Origin: Actinoallomurus sp963823735
GTDB taxonomy: Bacteria > Actinomycetota > Actinomycetes > Streptosporangiales > Streptosporangiaceae
Length of the DNA: 64,000 nucleotides
Direction of reading: 5' to 3'
Assembly (NCBI GenBank): GCA_963823735.1
Contig: CAWGMO010000001.1
Span: 372,001-436,000, forward strand
Position numbers and translations under genes: made by a program
Shown here: piece by piece, positions 46,853-55,126 of the stretch
How positions within the stretch are numbered: position 1 is the first letter of the stretch
Layout of the letters: the number at the start of each line of letters is the position of its first letter
The notes under the pieces: generated by a model
Seen by the model: only the letters and a program-made list of their open reading frames with translations
What the model was told of the DNA's origin: nothing
Database searches by the model: none

Positions 46853-48468
46853 CGGCGGCGTTCGACGCGGCGTTCGTCCCAGACCGGTTCGGAGGTCTCG
46901 CGGACGACGCCGTCCGTGCCGAAGACCAGGTAGCGGTCGAAGGTGCGGGCGAACCAGCGGTCGTGTGTCACCGCCAGCACCGTCCCCTCGTACGCCTCCA
47001 GGCCCTCCTGCAGGGCTTCGGCGGACTCCAGGTCGAGGTTGTCGGTCGGCTCGTCGAGCAGCAGCGCGGTCGCTCCCCCGATCTCCAGCAGGAGGATCTG
47101 GAACCGCGCCTGCTGCCCCCCGGACAGTTTCCCGAACTGCTGGTCACCCTGTTTCTCCAGTTCGTACCGGCGCAGGGCGCTCATCGCGGGGCCGCGGCCG
47201 TGGGCGTGCTCGGCCCACAGGATGTCGACGAGGGTGCGTTCGGTGAGTTCCGGGCGCGCGTGCGTCTGCGCGAAGTGGCCGGGTACGACGCGGGCGCCGA
47301 GCTTCCAGTCCCCGTTGTGCCGGACGTCCTCGCCGGCGAGGAGCCGGAGGAAGTGGGACTTGCCCGAGCCGTTCGACCCCAGGACGCCGATCCGCTCGCC
47401 GAAGAAGACCTCCAGGTCGAACGGTTTCATCAGCCCGGTGAGCTCCAGGCCCTTGCAGGTGATGGCGCGTACGCCCGTGCGGCCCCCGCGCAGGCGCATG
47501 GTGATCTTCTGCTTGCGCGGGGTCTCCTGCGGCGGGCCGATCTCCTCGAACTTGCGCAGCCGCGTCTGTGCCGCGTGGTAGCGCGACGCCATCTCGTCGC
47601 TGCGCGTGGCGTACCGGCGCATGTCGGCGACGAGCTTCTTCAGCTGCGCGTGCTTCTCGTCCCACCGGCGCCGTAGCTCCTCGAAGCGTTCGAACCGCTC
47701 CTCGCGCGCCTTGTCGTACGTGCGGAAACCGCCGCCGTGCACCCACACGTCGGCACCCGAGGGCGCCGGGTCGACGCTCACGATCTTCTGTGCCGCGCGT
47801 GCCAGGAGCTCACGGTCGTGCGAGACGAACAGCACGGTCTTGCGGGTCTCGGCGAGCTGCTTCTCCAGCCACTCCTTGCCCGGGACGTCGAGGTAGTTGT
47901 CCGGCTCGTCGAGCAGCAGGACCTGGTCCGGGCCGCGGAAGAGCGCCTCCAGGACGAGGCGCTTCTGCTCGCCGCCGGACAGGGTGTTCACCGACCGCCA
48001 CTGCGCCTGCTCGTACGGCACCCCCAGCGCAGCGACGGTGCACATGTCCCACTGCGTCTCCGCGTCGTGGCCGTGGGCCTCGGCCCAGTCGCTGAGCGCC
48101 TGGGCGTAGGCGATCTGCGTCTCCTCGTCGTCGCGTTCCATGATGCCCGTCTCGGCCTCGTCGACCTGGCGCGCGGCCTCGCGGATCCGCGGTGTCGCCA
48201 CCGAGACGAGCAGGTCGCGCACCGTACGGTCGTCGCGCACGGACCCGACGAACTGCGGCATCACGCCCAGGCCGCCGCTGACCGTCACCGAGCCGTCCTG
48301 CGTCTGCAGTTCGCCGGAGATCAGCCTCAGCAGCGTCGTCTTGCCCGCGCCGTTGGGGCCGACGATCGCGGCGATGTCGCCTTCGCCCACCCGGAAGGAG
48401 GCGTCGTCGAGCAACGGCCGCCCGTCGGGCAGGTAGTAGTCGACATGGGCGACCTCGATATGCGCCAT
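46849..48468 (-). CDS. ABC-F family ATPase
   Basis: A 539-residue soluble protein with two ABC domains and no membrane part. Domain 1: Walker A GPNGAGKTTLLRL, signature LSGGEQKRLVLEAL, Walker B VLLLDEPDNYLDVPG. Domain 2: GSNGSGKSHFLRLL, LSGGQQARFQILLLE and TALLLDEPTDNLDLESAEAL. A charged helical linker (about 240-320) separates them, as in the ribosome-acting ABC-F proteins that confer antibiotic resistance or rescue translation. Which one applies cannot be told. The ATG at 48468 is preceded by a short AT-rich region (CCGTATAAATTTGCGGCG at about 48487), a likely promoter zone. Confidence 0.93.
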   Translation of the reverse strand: MAHIEVAHVDYYLPDGRPLLDDASFRVGEGDIAAIVGPNGAGKTTLLRLISGELQTQDGSVTVSGGLGVMPQFVGSVRDDRTVRDLLVSVATPRIREAARQVDEAETGIMERDDEETQIAYAQALSDWAEAHGHDAETQWDMCTVAALGVPYEQAQWRSVNTLSGGEQKRLVLEALFRGPDQVLLLDEPDNYLDVPGKEWLEKQLAETRKTVLFVSHDRELLARAAQKIVSVDPAPSGADVWVHGGGFRTYDKAREERFERFEELRRRWDEKHAQLKKLVADMRRYATRSDEMASRYHAAQTRLRKFEEIGPPQETPRKQKITMRLRGGRTGVRAITCKGLELTGLMKPFDLEVFFGERIGVLGSNGSGKSHFLRLLAGEDVRHNGDWKLGARVVPGHFAQTHARPELTERTLVDILWAEHAHGRGPAMSALRRYELEKQGDQQFGKLSGGQQARFQILLLEIGGATALLLDEPTDNLDLESAEALQEGLEAYEGTVLAVTHDRWFARTFDRYLVFGTDGVVRETSEPVWDERRVERRR

Positions 48469-48523
48469 AACTGTCTTACCATCGCTCCCGTATAAATTTG
48501 CGGCGAACCATTCTGTCAGGGTC

Positions 48524-49792
48524 TCACCCGGGCAACCGGCGTCCGTGCCGGCGTCCGAGCCGGTCGGCGGCCTTCACCAGGTCAGGCCACATCCGCGCGA
48601 GGCCGGCGAACTCCCGTATCGCCTCGGCGACATAGCCGGGAGCGTCGTCCACCGCGCCTTCGAGGGCCGCGACGCGTACGTCCAGGCGGTCGCGTACCGC
48701 GCCCGACGCCCCGGCGGCGGCCTCCTTGTAGATGGCGGCGAACTCGGTCGCGATGCGGACGGACCGCTCCGCCCCGGATTCCAGCGCGCCGACGAAGAGA
48801 TCGCCGTAGAGGGCCGAGTCGAACTCGTCGCCGAGCAGGTCCGTACGGCGCTCTCTCAGCGCCTCGTTGAAGGTGTTCCAGTGCGCGCGAAGGATCGAGA
48901 ATCGCATCTCCGCGACGGCGTACCAGCCGAGGTGCGCCGCGTCGTTCTGCTCGGCCCGCCAGGGCTCGTACACGTGGCGGGCGCTCAGCTCGTGGTAGAG
49001 GACCGGCACGTCGAGCTGGTAGAGGAGGCCCTTCTGGAAGTAGTCGCTGCCGAGGATGCCGACGGCGGGCATCTCGGGGATCCATTCGTGCACGTCGCGT
49101 AAGGCGGCGATCCCCATCTCGACGGCGCCGGTCTGGTCGCGTTCGACGGCGACGCCGCCCTCGACGACGCGGCGCTCAGGAGCGGCGGCGGGGCCGCGGG
49201 CCCGCGACCGCCGGCTGAGGTCGTCGATCCGGCGGGCGAAGTCCGGGGAGTCCGCCTGGAGGTCCCGGCGGTCGAGGGTCGGCTCCCCCGTCAGCGAGGA
49301 GCCGGCGCAGCGGGCCGTGGTGCCGAGTAACTCCAGCTCGACGTCCAGCGGCGACCGGCCCGAGGCGGGGTCGACGCCGGTGATCTGGTCGCTGTCGCGG
49401 CGGTGCAGCGTCGCGGCGCCGACGACGGCCGCGACCAGCGAGGCCTTGTTCGGGCCCGCGCCGTACGAGCCGGTCGGCTTGAGCAGCGCCGAGCGCGCCG
49501 CCTCGGCGCGTCCCGAAGGGATCATGGCGACGATGTCGTTCACCAGCCCGCGCCAGCGGTCCGGCGTCAGCACCTCGACGTCGCAGCCGCGCTCGCGGGC
49601 GGCCCATCCGGCCAGCTCCCCGTTCGCGCGGGAGGCCTCCGGGGCGCAGTCGTCGATCACCAGGAGCCGTACGTCGGAGCCGGCGCGTACGGACTCGACC
49701 TCGTCGACCACGGATCGGAAGGCGGCCTCGAAGGGCCGGTTGGTCGGCACATAGACAAGCCGGGTCAAACCGTCGGGATCAGCGGTCCGCAT
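48524..49792 (-). CDS. DUF6271-like protein with a nucleotide-sugar transferase-like N-terminus
   Basis: A 422-residue soluble protein. The N-terminal part (LTRLVYVPTNRPFEAAFRSV, VRLLVIDDCAPEASRANGEL) resembles the GT-A strand and acidic motif; a helical C-terminal half includes YEPWRAEQNDAAHLGWYAVA and LYGDLFVGALESGAERSVRI. I believe this matches the actinobacterial DUF6271 family, whose function is unknown. The ATG at 49792 is preferred over the GTG at 49816 because of the AGGTCAGGA site. It lies 48 bases downstream of the kinase/phosphatase fusion on the same strand, so the two probably form an operon. Confidence 0.65.
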   Translation of the reverse strand: MRTADPDGLTRLVYVPTNRPFEAAFRSVVDEVESVRAGSDVRLLVIDDCAPEASRANGELAGWAARERGCDVEVLTPDRWRGLVNDIVAMIPSGRAEAARSALLKPTGSYGAGPNKASLVAAVVGAATLHRRDSDQITGVDPASGRSPLDVELELLGTTARCAGSSLTGEPTLDRRDLQADSPDFARRIDDLSRRSRARGPAAAPERRVVEGGVAVERDQTGAVEMGIAALRDVHEWIPEMPAVGILGSDYFQKGLLYQLDVPVLYHELSARHVYEPWRAEQNDAAHLGWYAVAEMRFSILRAHWNTFNEALRERRTDLLGDEFDSALYGDLFVGALESGAERSVRIATEFAAIYKEAAAGASGAVRDRLDVRVAALEGAVDDAPGYVAEAIREFAGLARMWPDLVKAADRLGRRHGRRLPG

Positions 49793-49840
49793 GGGGGATG
49801 TCCTGACCTCTCGCACTCGCGCATCAGGGCGGTCTGGGCG

Positions 49841-50974
49841 CTATGCCACGTCGTCGGGCGAACGGTTGATGAAGGAGACGGACACGGTGTCGTCGTGGAG
49901 ATGGAATCGGGAGAAGTGGCCGGTGTCCCACCGCATGCGCCGCAGGCCCTTCAGGTCGGCGCCCATCGCCTTTCCGACCAGCCACGAGTGCGGGCCGCCG
50001 TGCCCCACGACCAGGACCTTCTGCCCGTCATGGCGTCCGGCGAGGTCGTCGAAGAAGGCGAGCACGCGGCGGCGGGCGTCCTCGAAGGTCTCCTCGTCGC
50101 CGTACTCGCACAGGTCGGTGTTGCCGCCGAGCACCCGGCTCGCCTCGGGTCCGAGCTCCGCGCGCACCTGGTCGAGCGGCTTCCCGGCGAACGCGTGGAT
50201 GACGCGTTCGCGCAGCGCCTCGGTCCGCTGGATCGGGGCGCCGAGGGAGCCGGCCGCCAGGGCGGCGGTCTCGTGCGCGCGCTGGAAGTCGGAGGTGTAG
50301 ACGGCGTCCGGGGCGAAACGCTCGACGGCCGCGCGGGCCGCCACGGCCTCGGCGCGCCCGTCCGGTGACAGGCCCATGGCGTACGGGTCGGGGTAGAGGC
50401 CCGGCGGGTAGTCCGGTGCGCCGTGCCGGAGGAACAGCACCTCGGTGCCGGTACGCGGGGCGGGCGCCTCGTCGTCCTTCGCGGCCTCTTCGAGGAGCTC
50501 AAGGACGCAGTCCGCGACCTCTTCGGGCAGCTTGTCCTCGATGTCGAGCGGGATGCCGATGAGCTCGAACTCGTCGTGCAGCAACCGGATCCGGTCGTCG
50601 TCCATCCGGGTGAGGGGGTCCCGGAGGGAGTTCCTGGTCAGGAGCTCGCCGAGGGTCGCGCGGAGGGTGATCGTGACCAGCCTCAGCCCCTTGCGGCGGA
50701 ACCTGAGGCGCTGCTCGGCCATGAAGTCGAGGTCGTTGAAGACGCCATCGATCACCGGGGTGAACCCGGAGCCCAGGTAGGAGATCGCGAGGTCCATGCA
50801 GGCGAGTTCGGACGCCTTGATGGTGAACCCGCTGAAGTCCCTCGGCTGGGCCATGTAGCGGACCGAGTCGTTGCTGACACGAACGGACGGAACAAGAGCG
50901 TTTCGGAGCAAGGCGGCGGTGGTGGTCTTGCCGGCACCTGGCAGCCCGCGCAGGACCAGCGCGGTTCCATCCAT
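49841..50974 (-). CDS. Fused P-loop kinase and histidine phosphatase
   Basis: A 377-residue two-domain protein. Residues 1-165 are a small P-loop kinase: Walker A LRGLPGAGKTTTAALLR, SNDSVRYMAQP, VIDGVFNDLDF and the R-rich lid FRRKGLRLVTITLRATLGEL. Residues about 175-377 are a histidine phosphatase: VLFLRHGAPDYP with the catalytic His, the SDFQRAHETAALAAGSLG Arg region, the Glu in EALRERVIHAF and the second His in VVGHGGPHSW. Kinase and phosphatase in one chain in this order recalls eukaryotic PFK2/FBPase2, but the kinase domain is not PFK-like. It may make and remove a phosphate on the same small molecule. Downstream lies the DUF6271-like gene. Confidence 0.87.
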   Translation of the reverse strand: MDGTALVLRGLPGAGKTTTAALLRNALVPSVRVSNDSVRYMAQPRDFSGFTIKASELACMDLAISYLGSGFTPVIDGVFNDLDFMAEQRLRFRRKGLRLVTITLRATLGELLTRNSLRDPLTRMDDDRIRLLHDEFELIGIPLDIEDKLPEEVADCVLELLEEAAKDDEAPAPRTGTEVLFLRHGAPDYPPGLYPDPYAMGLSPDGRAEAVAARAAVERFAPDAVYTSDFQRAHETAALAAGSLGAPIQRTEALRERVIHAFAGKPLDQVRAELGPEASRVLGGNTDLCEYGDEETFEDARRRVLAFFDDLAGRHDGQKVLVVGHGGPHSWLVGKAMGADLKGLRRMRWDTGHFSRFHLHDDTVSVSFINRSPDDVA

Positions 50975-51877
50975 CGGCGAGCTTTCCCTTCCGAAAGGAG
51001 ACGGCGGCGATTGCCCAGGGTAGCGCGAGCCCTACGCGAAACGCCTCGCCCGGCGCCCGACATATCGGCCTTACCGAATCATTGGATTTGTCAGACCGAA
51101 ACAACCATACAGACATGAAGAAACCTTAAAGAAAGGTTAACGCGGACACAGGGCGGACATCGGCGATCACCGCGTTACCAGGAGATACGAGTGAGATCGG
51201 AAAATGGTCCTCACTAAGCGTGTAACTCATCGAGCGCTAGGTGATCCACCGGTCGAACCTGGATCTTGACTCTCCAACAGACGCCTATTTACGATGCAGT
51301 CACGGTCACACATTGAACAACATTAAACGCACACGAACACACATCTCGTTTGAGACACTCGCGCGCTCGGATGCCATTCACCGACCGCGATAGACCATCT
51401 TTCCGCCAGCGATGAACGACGTCCGCCGTCGATTACATCGCGTCCGCGAAGGGTCACACGTATGGCGGAACACGACGTGCCGTCGGCCACCGCCGGCACA
51501 GACCGCATGGATGCCAACGTACGCTATGAGCTGCTGAAACACCGCCGATCCGGTGACGGTACGGCCGTCCGGCGCGACGCGATCCGGCCGGGCCGGCACG
51601 CCCCGTACGCCGCCCCACCACCCGGCCGGAACCGGACGGGCGAGGCCGGACAGCGCGGCCCGCGAGCCGGCGAAGGCGCCGAGCCGTCCCCTTTTTGGCC
51701 CGGCCTCTCATTCGGCTGCGGTCCGGTCAGAACCGTCACGCGGCCCTTGACCGAAGGGCGCGAGAACACCCTTGATTACCGCCCGGGAGACCTGAATTCC
51801 ATTCCTGGCCGAAACGCTTCTGGCACAGAACATCAGGCCGTCGAAATGGCGCACGACTTAGCACACGGGAACCGCCG
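50975..51877. promoter_or_regulatory. 0.9-kb non-coding leader in front of the biosynthetic operon
   Basis: The longest gene-free stretch of the window and distinctly AT-richer than its surroundings, most clearly between about 51060 and 51450. It contains an inverted repeat AACCTT-N5-AAGGTT at 51122-51138 and two direct copies of ACATTGAAC/ACATTAAAC spaced 10 bases apart at 51310-51328. The divergent promoters of the kinase/phosphatase gene and the PKS operon must lie here. An open frame at 51462-51881 has random-looking composition and is not counted as a gene. Confidence 0.55.
51310..51328 (+). repeat. Tandem ACATT(G/A)AAC direct repeat in the PKS operon leader
   Basis: ACATTGAAC at 51310-51318 and ACATTAAAC at 51320-51328 differ at one position and are spaced by one helical turn. 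SARP-type activators of antibiotic clusters bind short direct repeats of this spacing class, but no SARP gene is in view, so the role is open. Confidence 0.35.
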
Positions 51878-53026
51878 ATGACGGACCGGGCGAGCCTCGA
51901 AGTGTCCGTCGCCGCGGCGATCGCCGACGCGGCCGTCGACGACCAAGGATGGGACAGCCTCGACGTCCTGCTGGTCCTCACCTGCGTCGAGGAGCGCACC
52001 GGCCTCCAGCTTCCCGACGGGTCGTACGCGCCGGGTGACGTCACCGACGCCGCCACCGTCGTCGAGCTGCTCGACGAGATCGGGGTCCCGTCGCCGCGCC
52101 GCGCCCGCATGACCCTGACCTGGGACCGCGACCTGGACGCCACCGAGCGGCGTTCGCTGGAGTACCGCGCGAACCTCGCCAGCCCCGACGCCAGGATCGC
52201 CGTACGCGGCGAGCGCCCCGCCGAGCTGATCGCGCTCGCCACCGATCCCGGCGCCCTCCCGATCACCGACGCGCTGCGCGGCGCCCTCGGCGGACCGCCC
52301 GCCTCGGCGGCCGGCGCCGCCGGGAACCACGCCTCACCGGCGCTGGAGGACCTGGCCACCGGCGGCGCGACCGCGACGGCCGTCGCCGGCGCCGTACGCG
52401 CCTGGGTCCTCGCCCGCGGCGGCGAGGTCTGGCCCGCGCCCTCCCCGATGCTGGGCGTCGACGAGCTCACCCGCCTCGGGTACCTCGCGTCCGGCGACGA
52501 GCAGCTCATCCGGATCGGCGACACCCACGCGCTGGCCCCCGCCGTCTGCCTGCCCTTCTTCGCGCCGCTCACCGCACGCTTCGCGGACCGGGGTCTCCTC
52601 GTCACCACCACCGGCACGGCGTTCCGCAACGAGCCTCCGCAGCTCGACCCGTTCGGACGGCTGCCCGCCTTCACCGTCCAGGAGACGATGTGGATCGGCT
52701 CGCCGGACTGGTGCGCCCAGGTGTCGGAGGACTTCGCGGGCCTGGCGTCCCGGCTCGCCGAGGACATGGGCCTGAAGGTCACGTGGCAGCCCGCCTCGGA
52801 CGCCTTCTTCCTCGGCGCCTCCCCCGCCACGACCTTCAAGTCCGAGGGCGTCGTCAAGGTCGACGGCCGGAGCCTGGCCGTCTCGTCGGTCAACCACCAC
52901 GGCCGTCACTTCGTCGACGCCACGCGCCCCGACCTGCCGCCGGACATCATGACCTGCTGCGCCGGGCTCGGCCTCGAACGCCTGCTGCTGGCCGCCGAGG
53001 CCGTACGGGGAGGCGGTTCGTCGTGA
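51878..53026 (+). CDS. ACP-like domain fused to a class II aminoacyl-tRNA synthetase-like domain (amino acid:carrier protein ligase-like)
   Basis: A 382-residue protein with two parts. Residues 1-72 look like a small acyl carrier domain: GWDSLDVLLVLTCVEERTGL has the D-S-L phosphopantetheine site (Ser27), although helix 1 is short. Residues about 105-380 look like the catalytic core of a class II synthetase: motif 2 in TAFRNEPPQLDPFGRLPAFT, then VQETMWIGSPDWCAQ, and motif 3 in CCAGLGLERLLLA. There is no tRNA-binding arm. Atypical SerRS homologues of this kind (amino acid:carrier protein ligases) load amino acids onto carrier-bound phosphopantetheine, usually on a separate protein; here carrier and ligase would be one chain. 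First gene of the operon; GTGA overlap with the next. Confidence 0.72.
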   Translation: MTDRASLEVSVAAAIADAAVDDQGWDSLDVLLVLTCVEERTGLQLPDGSYAPGDVTDAATVVELLDEIGVPSPRRARMTLTWDRDLDATERRSLEYRANLASPDARIAVRGERPAELIALATDPGALPITDALRGALGGPPASAAGAAGNHASPALEDLATGGATATAVAGAVRAWVLARGGEVWPAPSPMLGVDELTRLGYLASGDEQLIRIGDTHALAPAVCLPFFAPLTARFADRGLLVTTTGTAFRNEPPQLDPFGRLPAFTVQETMWIGSPDWCAQVSEDFAGLASRLAEDMGLKVTWQPASDAFFLGASPATTFKSEGVVKVDGRSLAVSSVNHHGRHFVDATRPDLPPDIMTCCAGLGLERLLLAAEAVRGGGSS

Positions 53027-53904
53027 CCGCCGACTGGCTGGAGGAGCTGCGCTCCGCGCTCTATCCCACCTGGCCCGAGTTAGCCCGCGCGTGGGACATC
53101 GGCCCGGCACCGGCCGTCGGCTGGAAGGGGGTGCCGGTTCCCGCCTTAGGCCTGCGGGGGCCGGAAGTCCCCCGCCCCGATCTGATCGTCGCGCAGACGT
53201 GCATCGACCATTCCGCGGCCGACCCGGGCAAGCTGGCCGTCTCGGTGCTGACCGACCTGGTCTTCGGCCACCTCGCGGCCCACGCGCTCGGCGCGCCGCT
53301 GCTGATCTGCCTCGGCACGGGTGAGGAACTCCACGTCGTACCCCGCGGACAGCGCCGGGCGGCCGGATGGCAGGCGGTCGTACGCCGGATCGGCGGCGTG
53401 CTGGAGAGCCTCGCTCCGCCGCCCTCGGGCCGCCGCGTCATCGAGACCGGCGAACCGGAGATCTGGGACCTGGCCCGCGAAGTGGTCGAGGCCGACGACA
53501 TCCCGGACGAGGACCTGGACGGGCTCTACCGGCTCCACCCGCCGGACCCGTTCCCCCGCGCCACCCCGTACACCTACTTCTACCGCTACTACCGCCACAA
53601 CGTCGTCCGCTACCGGGCGCCGTTCCTGTCGGCCGTGAGCGGTACCCCCGCCCGCCAGGTGCTCGTCGTCGAGGACGCCCACCAGCTGAAGGCGGTCGGC
53701 CTGGCGGCGGCGCGCAACGCGCCGGAGGGAACCGCCACCTCGCACCTCATGACCCCCGCCGCACCGAGCCGATCACTGTCCGGGCGCGCCTCCCGCGCGA
53801 CCGGAGAGGACTTCGTCCCGCTCCCGGCCACCGCCGCGGGCCCCTTGCCAACCGGCGGCTTCTGGCAGGCCGTCGACGCCGGACGCCGGGTCCTGTGCCC
53901 GTAA
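53023..53904 (+). CDS. Unrecognised protein translationally coupled to the ACP/synthetase-like fusion
   Basis: A 293-residue soluble protein starting at the GTG in the GTGA overlap. It has no signal peptide or clear membrane segment. Segments of note: PDLIVAQTCIDHSAADPGKL, AVSVLTDLVFGHLAAHALGA, DPFPRATPYTYFYRYYRHNV and a Ser/Arg-rich HLMTPAAPSRSLSGRASRAT. The GKL-x-V-x-V-L-T-D helix and the later basic Ser loop faintly recall HIGH and KMSKS regions of class I synthetases, but the key His and Lys are absent, so this is a guess only. Its tight coupling implies work with the preceding protein. Confidence 0.75.
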   Translation: MTADWLEELRSALYPTWPELARAWDIGPAPAVGWKGVPVPALGLRGPEVPRPDLIVAQTCIDHSAADPGKLAVSVLTDLVFGHLAAHALGAPLLICLGTGEELHVVPRGQRRAAGWQAVVRRIGGVLESLAPPPSGRRVIETGEPEIWDLAREVVEADDIPDEDLDGLYRLHPPDPFPRATPYTYFYRYYRHNVVRYRAPFLSAVSGTPARQVLVVEDAHQLKAVGLAAARNAPEGTATSHLMTPAAPSRSLSGRASRATGEDFVPLPATAAGPLPTGGFWQAVDAGRRVLCP

Positions 53905-53920
53905 GAGAGGAGCCGTTCGC

Positions 53921-55126
53921 ATGACCGAACTCGCGATCCACGGTGGTGAACCCGTCCGTCCCCACCGCAAGCCCCCCAGCCTCACCTTCGCGCCGACGCT
54001 GGCCGGCGAGCTCGCGGCGGTCCTGGAAAGCGGGGCGCTCAACCAGTTCTACGGCGGTCGGCACGTACGGGCGTTCGAGCGGCAGTACGCCGGGTTCTTC
54101 GGCCGCGAGCACGCCGTGGCCTGCAACTCGGGGACCTCGGCGCTGCACCTGGCCTACCTCGCCGCGCGCATCCCGGAGTTCACCGAGATCCTGCTGCCGG
54201 CGAACTGCTACATCTCGGCGATCTCCGCGGCCGTCCAGGCCAACCTCATCCCGGTCCTGGTCGACATCGACCCGGACACCTGGGTGATGTCCGTGGACGA
54301 CGCCAAGGCCAAGTTGACCTCGCGTACGTCCGCGATCGTCCCCGTGCACATGTGGGGCGCGCCGTGCGACATGGCCGGGCTCAACCGGCTCGCCGCCGAG
54401 GCGAACCTCGTCACCGTCGAGGACTGCAGCCACTCGCACGGCTCGCGGCTCGACGGGAGGCTGACCGGCCAGTTCAGCGACGTCGCGATGTGGAGCATCT
54501 GCTGCTTCAAGCACGTCACCGCCGGTGAGGGCGGCATCCTCGTGACCGACGACGACCGGATCGCCGACACCGCGCGCGGCCTCGCCCACAAGGGCAAGGG
54601 CACGGACTTCCTCGACTACCGCGAGCTCGGCTTCAGCTACGGCCTCACCGAGCTGCAGGCGGTCGTCGCGGCCCGTTCGCTGGAGGCGCTGCCCGGCGAG
54701 CTGGCGCAGCGGGAACGCAACGCGGCGGTGCTCACCGAGGCCCTCTCCGGTACGGAGCTCCAGCTGCCAGCGGTGCCGGAGAACGCCACCCACGCCTACT
54801 CCAAGTACGTCATCACGCTGCCGTCCGCCATCGGCGACCGGCGTGACGCGTTCGTGGAGGCGCTGGCCGCGGAGAACATCGCGGCCGGCCAGGGCCACCC
54901 GTACGTCCTGGACATCGGCTGGCTCCGCGAACAGCGGCCCTCGCTGTTCCACGACCCGCGCGCCGGGGAACTGCCCGGCTACTCCCGCGACTCCTGTCCC
55001 GTCGCCGCGGACCTCTGCGGCCGGCAGGTGACCGTCGAGGTCGGTCCCGGCCTCGACGAGAACGACATGGCACTGGCCGCCCAGGCGGTCGGCAAGGTTC
55101 TCCGACACTTTCTCAAGGCGGCATAG
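53921..55126 (+). CDS. DegT/DnrJ/EryC1/StrS-family PLP aminotransferase
   Basis: A 401-residue PLP enzyme of the type that aminates keto-sugars and related substrates. FGREHAVACNSGTSALHLAY holds the cofactor phosphate site, VTVEDCSHSHGS the Asp contacting the pyridine nitrogen, and SICCFKHVTAGEGGILVTDD the Schiff-base Lys. Next to a PKS it could supply an amino group to a non-sugar carbonyl or make 3-amino-5-hydroxybenzoate-like units, but no other AHBA genes are present. The ATG at 53921 has AGAGAGGAG upstream. The following gene begins right after its stop (TAGATG). Confidence 0.92.
   Translation: MTELAIHGGEPVRPHRKPPSLTFAPTLAGELAAVLESGALNQFYGGRHVRAFERQYAGFFGREHAVACNSGTSALHLAYLAARIPEFTEILLPANCYISAISAAVQANLIPVLVDIDPDTWVMSVDDAKAKLTSRTSAIVPVHMWGAPCDMAGLNRLAAEANLVTVEDCSHSHGSRLDGRLTGQFSDVAMWSICCFKHVTAGEGGILVTDDDRIADTARGLAHKGKGTDFLDYRELGFSYGLTELQAVVAARSLEALPGELAQRERNAAVLTEALSGTELQLPAVPENATHAYSKYVITLPSAIGDRRDAFVEALAAENIAAGQGHPYVLDIGWLREQRPSLFHDPRAGELPGYSRDSCPVAADLCGRQVTVEVGPGLDENDMALAAQAVGKVLRHFLKAA

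Noticed and set aside
51462..51881. 139-codon plus-strand open frame in the PKS operon leader, overlapping the next start as ATGA
   Set aside because: Despite the suggestive overlap, composition looks random (many Arg, Gly, Pro with no pattern) and no domain, signal or good conservation cue was seen.
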